Source: Telmatospirillum sp. (GTDB lineage Bacteria > Pseudomonadota > Alphaproteobacteria > CACIAM-22H2). Taken from it: 64,000 bases of DNA. The position numbers and the translations under genes were made by a program. The notes beneath the pieces were generated by a model, which made no database searches, was not told where the DNA came from, and worked only from the letters and a program-made list of their open reading frames with translations. This document shows positions 41,574-50,789 of this stretch, one piece after another. Where the stretch lies: NCBI GenBank assembly GCA_020248985.1, contig JADCGL010000020.1, forward strand, positions 62,001 to 126,000, in the 5' to 3' direction. Numbering within the stretch: the stretch's first letter is position 1; each line of letters begins with the position of its first letter.

Positions 41574-43391
41574 ATGCCCGACGCATCGAGCGGACCGTCG
41601 CTGGGCGGCCAAGCCTACAAGATCGTCGATCATATCTACGACGTCGTCGTCGTCGGTGCCGGCGGTGCGGGTCTTCGCGCCACATTCGGCATGGCGGCCA
41701 AGGGCCTGAAGACTGCCTGCATCTCCAAAGTGTTCCCCACGCGCAGCCACACCGTGGCGGCCCAGGGCGGCATTTCGGCGGCACTCGGCAACATGGGTGC
41801 AGACGATTGGCGCTGGCACATGTACGACACCGTCAAGGGCTCCGACTGGCTCGGCGACCAGGACGCGATCGAATACATGTGCAAGGAAGCGATCCCGGCC
41901 ATCATCGAGCTCGAGCATTACGGCGTGCCGTTCAGCCGCACGACCGAAGGCAAGATCTACCAGCGCCCGTTCGGCGGCATGACCACCGACTACGGCAAAG
42001 GCGTTGCCCAGCGCACCTGTGCCGCCGCCGACCGCACCGGCCACGCGATTCTGCACACGCTCTACCAGCAGTCCTTGCGCAACAATGCCGAGTTCTTCAT
42101 CGAGTATTTCGCCCTCGACCTCATCATGGACGAAGACGGGGCGTGCCGCGGCGTAATGGCGTGGAACCTGCTCGACGGCACCTTGCATCGCTTCACGGCG
42201 CATCTTGTGGTGCTCGCCACCGGCGGCTACGGGCGCGCTTACTTCTCGGCGACGTCGGCGCATACCTGCACCGGCGACGGCAACGCGATGGCGCTGCGCG
42301 CCGGCTTGCCGCTCGAAGACATGGAATTCATCCAATTCCACCCGACGGGCATCTACGGCGCCGGCTGCCTCATCACCGAAGGCTCGCGCGGCGAAGGCGG
42401 GTACCTTACCAACTCGAACGGCGAGCGCTTCATGGAGCGCTACGCACCCTCGGCCAAGGACCTCGCCTCGCGCGACGTCGTGAGCCGCGCGATGACGATG
42501 GAAATCCGCGAAGGGCGCGGCGTGGGCGAACACAAAGACCATATCCATCTGCATCTCGAGCATCTCGACGCCAAGCTCTTGCACGAGCGTCTGCCCGGCA
42601 TTTCGGAGACCGCGAAGATCTTTGCGGGCGTCGACGTGACCAAGGAGCCGATCCCCGTGCTGCCGACCGTGCACTACAACATGGGCGGCATTCCGACCAA
42701 TTTCCGCTGCGAAGTCGTGACGATGAAAAACGGCTCGGCCAGCGTCGTGCCGGGCCTCATGGCGATCGGCGAAGCGGCGTGCGTGTCGGTGCATGGTGCC
42801 AACCGCTTGGGCTCGAACTCGCTGCTCGACCTCGTTGTGTTCGGCCGTTCGGCTGCAATCCGTGCCGCCGAACTCGTCCAGCCCGGCAGTCCGCACAAGC
42901 CCCTGCCGGCGAAAGCCGGCGACGCAGCCGTGGCACGCTTCGACAAGATGCGCAACGCCAAGGGTCCGGCGCCGACGTCGGCTTTGCGCGCGGAAATGCA
43001 GCGCATCATGCAGAACAACTGTGCGGTCTACCGCACCGGCGACGTGCTGTCGGAAGGTTCGAAGCTCATCCACGCGACCTTCGCCAAGAACGGCGACATT
43101 GGCGTTGCCGACCGCTCGATGGTGTGGAACTCCGATCTCGTCGAAGCGCTCGAGTACGACAATCTGATCGCTCAGGCCGTCGTCACGCTCGAGAGTGCCT
43201 TGAACCGCAAGGAAAGCCGCGGTGCGCATGCGCGCGAAGACTATCCGAACCGCGACGACAAAGACTGGATGAAGCACACGATCTGCTGGCTCGACGACAA
43301 GGGCAAAGCCACGATGGGCTACCGCCCTGTGGTGCTGACGTCGCTGACCAACGAAGTCCAGGCCTTCCCGCCCAAAGCGCGCGTGTATTGA
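41574..43391 (+). CDS. sdhA: Succinate dehydrogenase flavoprotein subunit
   Basis: The 605 aa catalytic subunit oxidises succinate to fumarate at the matrix side of the inner membrane. The FAD-binding [10 protein letters not shown] near residue 23 and [10 protein letters not shown] near 51, which has the covalent FAD His, are present. Substrate residues lie in F-H-P-T-G near 257 and in the E-G-S-R-G-E-G-G stretch near 272. ATG at 41574 gives the family N-terminus. The SdhAF4-like gene at 31.2 kb would assist its assembly. Confidence 0.97.
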   Translation: MPDASSGPSLGGQAYKIVDHIYDVVVVGAGGAGLRATFGMAAKGLKTACISKVFPTRSHTVAAQGGISAALGNMGADDWRWHMYDTVKGSDWLGDQDAIEYMCKEAIPAIIELEHYGVPFSRTTEGKIYQRPFGGMTTDYGKGVAQRTCAAADRTGHAILHTLYQQSLRNNAEFFIEYFALDLIMDEDGACRGVMAWNLLDGTLHRFTAHLVVLATGGYGRAYFSATSAHTCTGDGNAMALRAGLPLEDMEFIQFHPTGIYGAGCLITEGSRGEGGYLTNSNGERFMERYAPSAKDLASRDVVSRAMTMEIREGRGVGEHKDHIHLHLEHLDAKLLHERLPGISETAKIFAGVDVTKEPIPVLPTVHYNMGGIPTNFRCEVVTMKNGSASVVPGLMAIGEAACVSVHGANRLGSNSLLDLVVFGRSAAIRAAELVQPGSPHKPLPAKAGDAAVARFDKMRNAKGPAPTSALRAEMQRIMQNNCAVYRTGDVLSEGSKLIHATFAKNGDIGVADRSMVWNSDLVEALEYDNLIAQAVVTLESALNRKESRGAHAREDYPNRDDKDWMKHTICWLDDKGKATMGYRPVVLTSLTNEVQAFPPKARVY

Positions 43392-43404
43392 GGGGTTAAG
43401 ATCG

Positions 43405-44181
43405 ATGGCCGAGTTCACATTGCCCGCGAATTCCAAGGTGCATGACGGCAAGAAGTGGCCGTCGCCCGAGGGTGCGAAGCGCACCAAGAATTTCAAGATC
43501 TACCGCTGGGATCCGGATACGGGTGCGAACCCGCGCGTCGATACCTACACTCTCGATTTGGACAAGACGGCACCGATGGTCTTGGACGCGCTCATCAAGA
43601 TCAAGAACGAGACCGACAGCACGCTCACCTTCCGCCGCTCGTGCCGCGAGGGCGTGTGCGGCTCGTGCGCCATGAATATCGACGGCACGAACACGCTGGC
43701 CTGCACGAAGCCCATCTCGGAGTGCGAAGGCGACGTCAAAATCTATCCGCTGCCGCACATGCCGGTCGTGAAGGATTTGGTGCCCGATCTCACGCAAGCT
43801 TACGCGCAGCTACGCTCGATCGAACCGTGGCTCAAGAGCGAAACGCCGCCACCCGACCGCGAGCGGCTGCAGAGCCCCGAAGAGCGCGCCAAGCTCGACG
43901 GCATGTGGGAATGCATTTTGTGCTTCTCGTGCACGACCTCGTGCCCGAGCTATTGGTGGAACGGCGACCGGTATCTGGGACCGGCGGTGCTGCTGCAGGC
44001 CTATCGCTGGATTGCCGACAGCCGCGACGAAGCCACGGGCGAACGGCTCGACAATCTCGAGGACCCGTTCCGCCTCTATCGCTGCCACACGATCATGAAC
44101 TGCACGAAGACCTGCCCCAAGGGCCTCAACCCGGCCAAGGCGATCGCGGAAATCAAGAAACTGATGGTCGCGCGCAAGTAG
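43405..44181 (+). CDS. sdhB: Succinate dehydrogenase iron-sulfur subunit
   Basis: The 258 aa protein passes electrons from SdhA to ubiquinone. It has the [2Fe-2S] cysteines C-R-E-G-V-C-G-S-C and a fourth Cys at T-L-A-C near residues 76-97, the [4Fe-4S] set C-I-L-C-F-S-C near 172, and the [3Fe-4S]/C-terminal set C-H[12 protein letters not shown] near 232. It is 13 bases after sdhA and ends the operon. The 33 bases after its stop include a weak gcgcgc inverted repeat and no clear terminator. Confidence 0.97.
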   Translation: MAEFTLPANSKVHDGKKWPSPEGAKRTKNFKIYRWDPDTGANPRVDTYTLDLDKTAPMVLDALIKIKNETDSTLTFRRSCREGVCGSCAMNIDGTNTLACTKPISECEGDVKIYPLPHMPVVKDLVPDLTQAYAQLRSIEPWLKSETPPPDRERLQSPEERAKLDGMWECILCFSCTTSCPSYWWNGDRYLGPAVLLQAYRWIADSRDEATGERLDNLEDPFRLYRCHTIMNCTKTCPKGLNPAKAIAEIKKLMVARK

Positions 44182-44214
44182 CGCGCAGATAGATCGCGCG
44201 CGGACCGTCCGTCG

Positions 44215-44331
44215 CTATTCGGCTGTGGCTTGCGCCGCGGCGCCTGCGCGCGCGGCCGTGTCTTCCGACATCATGGCCGCACCCGCCATCATCAGGGTCA
44301 GCGCCAAAATCGCGATCGCAAACAGCCGCAT
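44215..44331 (-). CDS. Possible 38 aa membrane or secreted peptide
   Basis: The frame encodes a peptide with one hydrophobic segment (residues about 3-21) and an Ala-rich tail. The start ATG is 17 bases downstream of the stop of the 73 aa protein gene on the same strand, so the two may be co-transcribed. A GGACT-like sequence about 11 bases upstream is a weak ribosome-binding site. No known family is recognised; an alternative is non-coding. Confidence 0.4.
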   Translation of the reverse strand: MRLFAIAILALTLMMAGAAMMSEDTAARAGAAAQATAE

Positions 44332-44347
44332 GGTGGCGAGTCCACTC

Positions 44348-44569
44348 TTAGGGGTAACGAACGAGCTTCCAAACGCAGGATTTCTTGTCGTAGGCAGGCA
44401 TGCGCGTGCCCTTGGGGAAGGACGAGCGGCCCGACGGCGTGCCCTGGCTTTCCCAAATTCCGCTTTCAGGGCAGGTCTGGCCCGTTACGACCAATGTGCC
44501 GATCGGCATCTTGGCAGGCGCTGCGGCACCCGGCTTGGCGGGGCCTCCCATTTTCGGTGGTAGTGGCAT
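44348..44569 (-). CDS. Small hypothetical protein with a G-x-x-C-P-E-S-G-x-W motif
   Basis: A 73 aa soluble protein with an N-terminal proline/glycine-rich tract (M-P-L-P-P-K-M-G-G-P) followed by T-G-Q-T-C-P-E-S-G-I-W near residue 32, a basic G-R-S-S-F-P-K-G-T-R-M-P and a final W-K-L-V-R-Y. The Cys-Pro-x-Ser-Gly-x-Trp core and the final Trp give it the look of a small compact domain family seen in proteobacteria, but no function is known to me. AGAGGAA lies 3-9 bases before the ATG, a strong ribosome-binding site. Confidence 0.6.
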   Translation of the reverse strand: MPLPPKMGGPAKPGAAAPAKMPIGTLVVTGQTCPESGIWESQGTPSGRSSFPKGTRMPAYDKKSCVWKLVRYP

Positions 44570-44614
44570 TGCGTTCCTCTGGCGGCCGAACATCGCTCGT
44601 TGCCTGTGTTCAAA

Positions 44615-44644
44615 GCCGGTTTTGCGTTGCAAATTGCGACCGGC
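44615..44644. repeat. Stem-loop upstream of the 73 aa protein gene
   Basis: Two nested perfect stems, GCCGGT/ACCGGC and TTTGC/GCAAA, with a GTT loop and a TTGCG bulge give an 11-bp broken stem. It lies 46 bases before the minus-strand start and could be in its leader or be an operator. It is not followed by a T run. Confidence 0.4.
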
Positions 44645-44753
44645 GAATGCCCGACGCTTTCCCACGGCATACCCGGTAGTCTGCCGAATGAATTAAGACA
44701 GATTCGCCCGGTACACAATATCGAAGCGTTATGATGGATAATAACCCAATTCT

Positions 44754-44767
44754 GTTAACCGGTCAAC
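44754..44767. promoter_or_regulatory. Near-palindromic operator-like site
   Basis: The 14-base string gttaaccggtcaac is a palindrome except for the two positions flanking the ACCGGT centre. It lies in an AT-rich 120-base stretch between the convergent/divergent small-protein gene (start 44569) and the cytidine-deaminase-like gene end. It could be a regulator site; no regulator gene is adjacent. Confidence 0.25.
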
Positions 44768-44809
44768 TGAGTGGCAGGTCATAAGAATTTGTAAATATTG
44801 AGAAATTCT

Positions 44810-45307
44810 CTATTGCCGCGCATTTCGGCTTTTGGGCACGGAATATTTGCGGGGCAAGAGTTCGTCGACGGGCACCGCAACGGCCCCTTCTTCGCCCGGA
44901 ACCACGACTCGACAGCCGCGCGCGAAATCCGCCAAAAGCTCGCGGCAGATGCCGCAGGGGCTCACGATACGGATCGTGCGGTCGGCTTCCGACGGGCGCG
45001 GATGGCGCACCGAGACGATCATGTCGATCTCGCTTTCGCCGTCGGCCAGCGCCCGGCCAACTGCGACCGCCTCCGCACAAACCGAAGCGCGGCCCACATA
45101 GGTATCCAAATGCACGGCCGTATAGATGCGACCGCTGCTGGTGCGCAAGGCGGCCCCGATATGGTGGCGGTTTTCGGCATAGAGCTTGGCGATCGCCTCG
45201 CGCGCCGCATCGATCAGCGCGTGGTCGCGGGGGCCGAGCGTTTCGGCCGTCGGCGCTTGGACCGCTTGGCCGTTGCCGGCTTGGTTCGGGTCGGTATCGG
45301 CGGTCAT
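44810..45307 (-). CDS. Cytidine/blasticidin deaminase-like protein
   Basis: The 165 aa protein has the zinc motif C-A-E-A-V-A-V near residue 76 and P-C-G-I-C-R-E-L near 116, which together form the CDA-type deaminase site with a Glu proton donor. Cytidine deaminases are usually about 130 aa; an extra N-terminal low-complexity tail (A-D-T-D-P-N-Q-A-G) accounts for the difference. It would salvage cytidine or deaminate a related compound. Its ATG overlaps the stop of the zincin gene (ATGA), so both are in one transcript. An AT-rich inverted repeat (gagaaattctc) at 44800-44810 abuts the stop. Confidence 0.8.
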   Translation of the reverse strand: MTADTDPNQAGNGQAVQAPTAETLGPRDHALIDAAREAIAKLYAENRHHIGAALRTSSGRIYTAVHLDTYVGRASVCAEAVAVGRALADGESEIDMIVSVRHPRPSEADRTIRIVSPCGICRELLADFARGCRVVVPGEEGAVAVPVDELLPRKYSVPKSRNARQ

Positions 45308-45705
45308 TCGCTGCGTCTTTCCAGTTCTTCCATGTCGTCGTCGGAGAAGCCGAAATGGTGGCCGATTTCGTGGATCATCACGTGGCGCACGAGCGTATAG
45401 AGGTCTTCGCCGGTTTCGCACCAGTAATCGAGCAGCGGGCGGCGATAGAGGAAGATCATGTCGGGGGCCGTGCGCACGGTCGCGACCGAATCGCGCAGCA
45501 TGTCGATGCCGCGATAGAGGCCCATCAGCTCGAACGGGCTTTCGAGCTCCATTTCCTTTTCGGTCTCGGCATCGCAGAAATCCTCGATGCGCAGGACGAC
45601 GTTCGCGACGTGGCGGCGCAGCTCGGCCGGGATCGTGGCGAGGGCCTGTTCGGCGAGCCGTTCGATCTCGGCGAGGTCGGGCGGCAGATGGGGCTTGTGG
45701 TCCAT
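45304..45705 (-). CDS. Minimal zincin-like metallopeptidase family protein
   Basis: A 133 aa soluble protein with an H-E-I-G-H-H-F-G zinc motif near residue 115, preceded by an R-H-V-M-I segment, and a Y-R-G-I-D block near 67. This size and motif match the bacterial metallopeptidase family formerly called DUF1025, whose function is not established. It begins at ATG 45705 just before the divergent pterin dehydratase gene (66-base gap) and overlaps the deaminase gene by four bases. Confidence 0.83.
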   Translation of the reverse strand: MDHKPHLPPDLAEIERLAEQALATIPAELRRHVANVVLRIEDFCDAETEKEMELESPFELMGLYRGIDMLRDSVATVRTAPDMIFLYRRPLLDYWCETGEDLYTLVRHVMIHEIGHHFGFSDDDMEELERRSE

Positions 45706-45771
45706 GGCGGGGGCGGACCTTATCAAGCTAATGTTGCGGCTGCCAACACATGCCGAGGAGGTCCGAAGGAA

Positions 45772-46059
45772 ATGGCCGAAAAATTGACCGGTGCTGCGCG
45801 CACCGCCGCTCTCGGCGATCTTTCGGGCTGGAGCGAACTGCCCGGCCGCGACGCCATCGCAAAATCCTTCAAATTCGCCGATTTCAACGCGGCCTTCGCC
45901 TTCATGACGCGCGTGGCGTTGAAGGCCGAGGCGATGGACCACCATCCCGAATGGTTAAACGTCTACAACAAGGTCGACATCGTGCTCGCGACCCACGACG
46001 CCGGCGGCCTGTCCGCCCTCGACGTCGAAATGGCCAAATTCATCGACGCGATCGCGTGA
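45772..46059 (+). CDS. phhB: Pterin-4a-carbinolamine dehydratase
   Basis: The 95 aa protein is the expected size for PCD/DCoH. The signature A-M-D-H-H-P-E-W near residue 57 with the catalytic His pair, followed by V-Y-N-K-V-D-I near 67 and A-T-H-D-A-G-G-L-S near 76, is clear. It dehydrates 4a-hydroxytetrahydropterin, normally to support an aromatic amino-acid hydroxylase, which is not in this window. An AAGGA element lies about five bases before the ATG. Confidence 0.9.
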   Translation: MAEKLTGAARTAALGDLSGWSELPGRDAIAKSFKFADFNAAFAFMTRVALKAEAMDHHPEWLNVYNKVDIVLATHDAGGLSALDVEMAKFIDAIA

Positions 46060-46062
46060 GCG

Positions 46063-46641
46063 TCAGCGCGCACTTCCGTGCACGACCGGTTTGTAGCCGG
46101 CGGCAAGGGCTGCGACTGTGCCTTCGGGTGTGAGCACTTCGACCGTGCCGTCCGGGATCTCGGCAGCTTTGTAGCCGGCATGGTGCCAGCGCCAGGCTTT
46201 GCCGCGCCATTTGAGAAAGGCATCCGCATCGACCGCGAACATCGTCCCTTCGGGCAGTTCGCCGAAGGTCGCGGGCCATGGGCGCAGGCGGTCGGATGCC
46301 AGATATTTGTCGAGCGTTTCGGCGTTCGCACGCTTGCCGGGATAGAGTTTCAGGAACAGGTCGTAGGCTTGGCGCCGGCATTCGGCGCACGGGCGATGGC
46401 CGGCCGCGAGTGCGGTGGCCTCGTCGAGGAAGAACAGCTCGGTATAGTGGCCGGGCTGCATGATGCGCCGCTTGCGGCCCTTGAAGCTCGTGAGGCACAC
46501 GAGCCAGCGTTTCTCGCGCGTATGTTCGACCTCGAGATTGCGATGCTCGCCGTGCAGGCAGCCGCGATTGCCCATGAACATGCCGCGCGCCGGATCGGCC
46601 TCGATGGTCGAAAACGGCGTGACGCGATTTTGCAGCGGCAT
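46063..46641 (-). CDS. Conserved hypothetical protein with R-P-C-A-E-C-R-R motif
   Basis: A 192 aa soluble protein. Visible blocks are R-G-M-F-M-G-N-R-G-C-L-H near residue 19, H-Y-T-E-L-F-F-L-D-E-A near 65 and H-R-P-C-A-E-C-R-R-Q near 82, with Cys residues spaced as in the metal site of Ada-like domains. The remainder is Trp-rich (R-P-W, K-W-R-G-K-A-W-R-W-H-H). I do not recognise the function; a metal-binding role is only suggested by the C-x2-C pair. It is immediately downstream of the SDR gene, with no gap. Confidence 0.65.
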   Translation of the reverse strand: MPLQNRVTPFSTIEADPARGMFMGNRGCLHGEHRNLEVEHTREKRWLVCLTSFKGRKRRIMQPGHYTELFFLDEATALAAGHRPCAECRRQAYDLFLKLYPGKRANAETLDKYLASDRLRPWPATFGELPEGTMFAVDADAFLKWRGKAWRWHHAGYKAAEIPDGTVEVLTPEGTVAALAAGYKPVVHGSAR

Positions 46642-47403
46642 TTATTTGGGGCCCATGCGGATCGCCCCGTCGAGGCGGATCGTTTCGCCGTTCAGCATCG
46701 GGTTGGCGAGCATGTGCAGCACCAGGGCCGCGTATTCGTCGGGCCTGCCGAAACGCGACGGGAACGGCACTTGGCTCGCAAGACTGTCCTGCAGCGCTTG
46801 CGGCATGCCGAGCAGCATCGGCGTGCCGAAAAGGCCGGGGGCGATGCTCATCACGCGAATGCCGGTCTTGGCGAATTCGCGCGCTGCCGGCAGGGTGAGG
46901 GCCGCAACTCCGCCCTTCGAGGCCGAATAGCCGGCTTGGCCGATCTGGCCGTCGAAGGCAGCGACAGAGGCCGTCATCACGATCAAGCCGCGCTCGCCGT
47001 CTTCATTGGGGGCGAGGGTCTGCATGTCGGCGGCGGCAAGACGCATCATGTTGAAGGTGCCGATCAGATTGATCTCGATCGTGCGCCGGAAGGCATCGAG
47101 CGCCATCGGCCCGTCTTTGCCGACGATGCGTGCGGCGGGCGCAATGCCCGCGCAATTCACGAGAACGCGGGCGGCCCCATGGGCACTGCGTGCTTGCGCG
47201 ATCGCCGCTTCCCCCGACGCGGCCGAGGCCACATCGCAGGCGATGGCCATGCCGCCGATCTCGCTGGCGACGCGCGCGGCGGCCGCTTGGTTGATGTCGA
47301 GGACCGCGACTTTCGCACCGGCGGCGGCCAGCGCACGCGCGGTCCCTTCGCCGAGGCCCGACCCGCCGCCGGTCACGATCGCTGCTTGGCCCTTGATGTC
47401 CAT
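46642..47403 (-). CDS. 3-hydroxyacyl-CoA dehydrogenase-type SDR oxidoreductase
   Basis: The 253 aa short-chain dehydrogenase has T-G-G-G-S-G-L-G near residue 12, N-C-A-G-I near 88, catalytic Ser in T-A-S-V-A-A near 148 and Y-S-A-S-K near 161. The sequence from I-V-T-G-G to A-P-G-L-F-G-T-P-M follows HSD17B10/type II 3-hydroxyacyl-CoA dehydrogenases. It would oxidise 3-hydroxyacyl-CoA with NAD in fatty-acid or branched-chain catabolism. The start at 47403 is where the family N-terminus begins; the longer frame is a shadow. It is divergent from the DUF3429 gene. Confidence 0.85.
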   Translation of the reverse strand: MDIKGQAAIVTGGGSGLGEGTARALAAAGAKVAVLDINQAAAARVASEIGGMAIACDVASAASGEAAIAQARSAHGAARVLVNCAGIAPAARIVGKDGPMALDAFRRTIEINLIGTFNMMRLAAADMQTLAPNEDGERGLIVMTASVAAFDGQIGQAGYSASKGGVAALTLPAAREFAKTGIRVMSIAPGLFGTPMLLGMPQALQDSLASQVPFPSRFGRPDEYAALVLHMLANPMLNGETIRLDGAIRMGPK

Positions 47404-47475
47404 GGCTTGATTCCTTTGCGCCGACGCGTCAGGTTCGGGTCCCTGTTCCTCTAGCGGATTCCCGCAAGGTCGCCA

Positions 47476-47922
47476 ATGTCTGCCTTTTCGCTGCGCGAAG
47501 TTCCACGTCCGGCTTTGTGGCTGGGGTTCGGCGGCTTGCTGCCGTTCTACGGCTGCGTTTTTGCGCTGTGGAACGGCGATGCAGAGGCGGCCGCGACGGC
47601 CGTTTTGCTGAACTATGCGGCCACCATTTTGGCCTTTCTGGGGGCCGTGCATTGGGGCCGTGTGCTTGCCGATCCCGCCCAGCAGAGCTGGAACGTGCTC
47701 GGCTGGAGCGTTGCGCCCGCTTTGCTTGGCTGGTTGGCGGCGACATGGATGGAGCCGGCGCCGGCCTTCATTCTGCTGATCGTCGGATTCTGGGCGGCCT
47801 TTGCGGTCGATTTGCGCGCCGCCGCCGAAGGCCGCTTTCCGCTCTGGTACATGGCGCTGCGCCGTGCGTTGTCCGCCCTCGTGGTGCTGGCTTTGGCCCT
47901 CGCCCTTACGGCCGTTTGGTGA
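47476..47922 (+). CDS. DUF3429 membrane protein
   Basis: A 148 aa protein with about four to five transmembrane helices. L-L-N-Y-A-A-T-I-L-A-F-L-G-A-V-H-W-G near residue 45 and a C-terminal R-R-A-L-S-A-L segment fit DUF3429, whose function is unknown. The hydrophobic pattern is typical of a small transporter-like or respiratory accessory protein. Its stop overlaps the end of the convergent EamA gene by 17 bases. Confidence 0.8.
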   Translation: MSAFSLREVPRPALWLGFGGLLPFYGCVFALWNGDAEAAATAVLLNYAATILAFLGAVHWGRVLADPAQQSWNVLGWSVAPALLGWLAATWMEPAPAFILLIVGFWAAFAVDLRAAAEGRFPLWYMALRRALSALVVLALALALTAVW

Positions 47923-48802
47923 GCTTGGCCTCGCGCCTTGCGATGTAGAACGTGCTGGCCGCGATGATGGCGGCGCCCGCCAGCGTGTGGGTTTCGAGCG
48001 TTTCGCCGAACACCAGCACGCCGACCGCCGCCGCCAGGATCAGGCGCCCATAATCCATCGGGTCGACCGCCGTCGCTTCGGCCACGCGATAGGCGCGCAT
48101 GATGAAATACTGGCCGAGCGAGCCGAGGACTCCGAGCGCCACCAGGAACGGCCATTCGGCCGGCGTGGGCGTGCGCCAGACGAGCCAGGCAGGGCCCGCC
48201 GCCAGCACGGTCGACATCGCGGCGAACCAGAACACGGTCGTTTCGGCCGTTTCCGTTTCGCTGAGCCGCTTCAAGGCGACCGAGACGCAAGCCACGAGGA
48301 AGCCGCTGAACAACGCCACGAACGCGTAGGGATTGAGGCCTTGCGCACCGGGCTGCACCATCACGACCACGCCCGCGAAGCCGACGGCCGTGGCCGTCCA
48401 GCGCCGCCAGCGCACTTGTTCGCCCAAGAAGAGCACTGCGAGCAGGACCAAGAACAGCGGCCGCACGAAGCCCAACGCGACCGCATCGGCAAGCGGCATC
48501 TGCGTGATCGCAAAAAAGCCGGTGGCCATCGCGCTGAAGCCCAAGACCGTGCGCGCGAAATGCGCACCCAAGCGCCGCGTGGCGACGTGCGCGATGCCGC
48601 CTGCGACCAGCACCACGGGGGCGATCGTCGCGAACGCGAACAGGCAACGGAAAAACACGATCTGCATCGGGTGCATCGCCGCACCCAGATATTTGATGAT
48701 CGCTTCCATGCTGCCGAACGCCAGCATCGCCGCGATCGCCCACAGGCAGCCGCGCGCATTGCCGGGCAGGCTTCGCACCCAGCGCAGAAGCGGCATGCCC
48801 AT
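47906..48802 (-). CDS. EamA/RhaT-family transporter, third of a tandem triplet
   Basis: A 298 aa protein of the drug/metabolite transporter superfamily with about ten transmembrane helices in two repeated EamA halves. The N-terminal motif block (C-L-W-A-I-A-A-M-L-A-F-G-S-M-E near residue 18) and the R-x-L-F-A conserved segment near 50 are typical. It begins at ATG 48802, with the stop of the upstream paralogue overlapping as TGATG. Substrates of these exporters are usually metabolites or amino acids and cannot be predicted. Confidence 0.85.
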   Translation of the reverse strand: MGMPLLRWVRSLPGNARGCLWAIAAMLAFGSMEAIIKYLGAAMHPMQIVFFRCLFAFATIAPVVLVAGGIAHVATRRLGAHFARTVLGFSAMATGFFAITQMPLADAVALGFVRPLFLVLLAVLFLGEQVRWRRWTATAVGFAGVVVMVQPGAQGLNPYAFVALFSGFLVACVSVALKRLSETETAETTVFWFAAMSTVLAAGPAWLVWRTPTPAEWPFLVALGVLGSLGQYFIMRAYRVAEATAVDPMDYGRLILAAAVGVLVFGETLETHTLAGAAIIAASTFYIARREAKLTKRP

Positions 48803-49686
48803 CAGCCGCCGCCGAGGCTGGGTTTGCGGCCCATGCGGATCTCGCGAAAGGCGATATAGGCCGTGGCCGCGATCAGCACGCATGTGCCGGCGAGCGTCCA
48901 GCGATCCGGCACTTCGGCGAAAATCGCCCAGCCGAACAGGATTGAGAACACGAGCCGCAGATAGTCGAACGGCACCACGGCCGAGGCTTCGGCCGCCCGG
49001 TAGGCGCGCAAGGCCATCCACTGCCCGAGCGTGGCCGCGACCGCGATGCTTGCGAGCAGGGCGAACTCGAACAAGGTCGGCGTGAGCCACACGTAGAGTG
49101 CGGGGCCGATGCTCGCGATCGAGGTGACGATGCCGAAATAGGCCATGATCGTGGCGTTCTGCTCGCTGCCCTGCAGCTTCTTTACGAGCACCACCACGTC
49201 GGCGATGAAAAATGCGCCGAGCAATGCTGCGATGTGCGCCGTCTCGAATTCGTGCGAGCCCGGCCGCACGATGAGTCCCACGCCCGCGAAGCCCACAAGT
49301 GTCGCAAACCAGCGCGGCAGGCCCACTTTTTCGCCGAGGAAAAAGGCCGCGAGGCATACCGCGAACAAGGGCTTGGCGAACGACATCGCGACCGCATCGG
49401 CGAGCGGCAGATGCACGACCGCGTACATGCCGCAGAACATGCCCGACATGCCCGCCAGCGCGCGCGCCACATGCAGCGACGGCCGGCCCGTCAAAAACAG
49501 CGCCGTACCGCCGCGCAGCACGAACGGCAGAACCACGACGAGGCCGAGGAAGCAGCGGATGAACGCGATCTCGAACACGTCGAGCCGCGTGCCGAGCTCT
49601 TTGACCGCGACCCCCTGCAGCGAGAACACCGCGCCTGCGCCGATCATCCACAAAGCGCCCTCGACGTTCCGGTTTGGAGGCGCCAT
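48802..49686 (-). CDS. EamA/RhaT-family transporter, second of a tandem triplet
   Basis: The 294 aa protein has the same ten-helix DMT pattern, with G-A-V-F-S-L-Q-G-V-A-V-K near residue 20 and F-I-R-C-F-L-G-L near 46. Its ATG overlaps the preceding stop as TGATG, and its own stop overlaps the next start. It is clearly paralogous to both neighbours, with the same order of hydrophobic segments and similar end (R-x-I-x-M-G-R). The function of the family member is unknown. Confidence 0.85.
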   Translation of the reverse strand: MAPPNRNVEGALWMIGAGAVFSLQGVAVKELGTRLDVFEIAFIRCFLGLVVVLPFVLRGGTALFLTGRPSLHVARALAGMSGMFCGMYAVVHLPLADAVAMSFAKPLFAVCLAAFFLGEKVGLPRWFATLVGFAGVGLIVRPGSHEFETAHIAALLGAFFIADVVVLVKKLQGSEQNATIMAYFGIVTSIASIGPALYVWLTPTLFEFALLASIAVAATLGQWMALRAYRAAEASAVVPFDYLRLVFSILFGWAIFAEVPDRWTLAGTCVLIAATAYIAFREIRMGRKPSLGGG

Positions 49687-50648
49687 CAAGGAACCCGCTT
49701 GGTCGCGACGCCGACCTCGTCGGCGTGGGCGGCCATTTTCTTCTCGGCGGCGGCGACCTGCGCTTCGCGCCGCGCGATATAGACCGTGGCGCCGACGATG
49801 ACGGCGCCGCCGATCCAGGTCCAGAGATCGGGCACTTCGCCGAACACGAGAAAGGCGAGCAAGGCGACCATCGGCAGCCGCGTGAAATCGAAGGGCAGGA
49901 CGTAGCTCGCCTCGCACACGGCCAAAGCGCGCGTGAAACTCTGGTGGGCGAGGGTCGCGAACAGGCCCAGGAAAATCGTGAGAACCCAGGCCTGCAGCGA
50001 CGGCCATTGCCACACGAAGGAAGCCGGAATCGCCGCCATCGGCACCAGATAGAGCGTCATGTAGAGGATGATCGCGTTGGGATTGTCGGTGCGCGTGAGC
50101 TGCTTGACCGTGATCGAATTCCAGCCGCCCAAGGCCGCCGAGCACAGCACCAGCATGTGCGCGAACGACACCACGTCGAGCCCCGGGCGCAGCACGATCA
50201 TGGCGCCGAGAAAGCCCACGATCGTGGCGGTCCAGCGCCGCCGCCGCACCACTTCGCCCAGCAGCAGGGCCGCCGCCGCCGTCGCGAACAGGGGCGAGGT
50301 GAAGGAGAGGGCGGTGGCCTCCGCGATCGGCAGCGTGGCGATGGCCGTGAACCAGCACAGCATCGAGCCGTAGCCCACGAGGGCGCGCGAAAAATACAGC
50401 TTGTGGCTGGCGGTGCGCAGGCCCCCGAAGCCCGTGCGCACGAGCCACGGCAGCATGAACGCGCAGCCCGTGGCGCAGCGCAGAAACGCGACCTGGAACG
50501 GGTGCAGCTCCTGGTTCATCGCGCGGATGATCACGTTCATGGCGGCGAATCCGGCCGCCGCAAGCGTCATCAGCAGGGCTCCCTTGACCGCTCCGGACAG
50601 GCCGCCGAACCGGGTGCGCGCCTTGCCGAATAGTGGGGGGTCGAACAT
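49686..50648 (-). CDS. EamA/RhaT-family transporter, first of a tandem triplet
   Basis: The 320 aa protein has ten predicted helices and a slightly longer N-terminal tail (P-L-F-G-K-A-R-T-R-F). The block A-A-G-F-A-A-M-N-V-I-I-R near residue 34, F-L-R-C-A-T-G near 55 and the final V-Y-I-A-R-R-E-A-Q-V-A match EamA proteins. It is the promoter-proximal gene of the triplet. A tail rich in Ala, Glu and Lys follows the last helix. Confidence 0.85.
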   Translation of the reverse strand: MFDPPLFGKARTRFGGLSGAVKGALLMTLAAAGFAAMNVIIRAMNQELHPFQVAFLRCATGCAFMLPWLVRTGFGGLRTASHKLYFSRALVGYGSMLCWFTAIATLPIAEATALSFTSPLFATAAAALLLGEVVRRRRWTATIVGFLGAMIVLRPGLDVVSFAHMLVLCSAALGGWNSITVKQLTRTDNPNAIILYMTLYLVPMAAIPASFVWQWPSLQAWVLTIFLGLFATLAHQSFTRALAVCEASYVLPFDFTRLPMVALLAFLVFGEVPDLWTWIGGAVIVGATVYIARREAQVAAAEKKMAAHADEVGVATKRVP

Positions 50649-50789
50649 TGCGGGCGTTTTCCTCTCGCGAGGAAAAGTTTAGCCCCTGCCTGCCCGCAGG
50701 GGCCAGTGCGTGCCTGCACAACGCAGCCTTGCCCCAAGCACGGGGCTCGGCGCGAATGTCTTCGCAACAATACGAAACAATCGCGGGGC

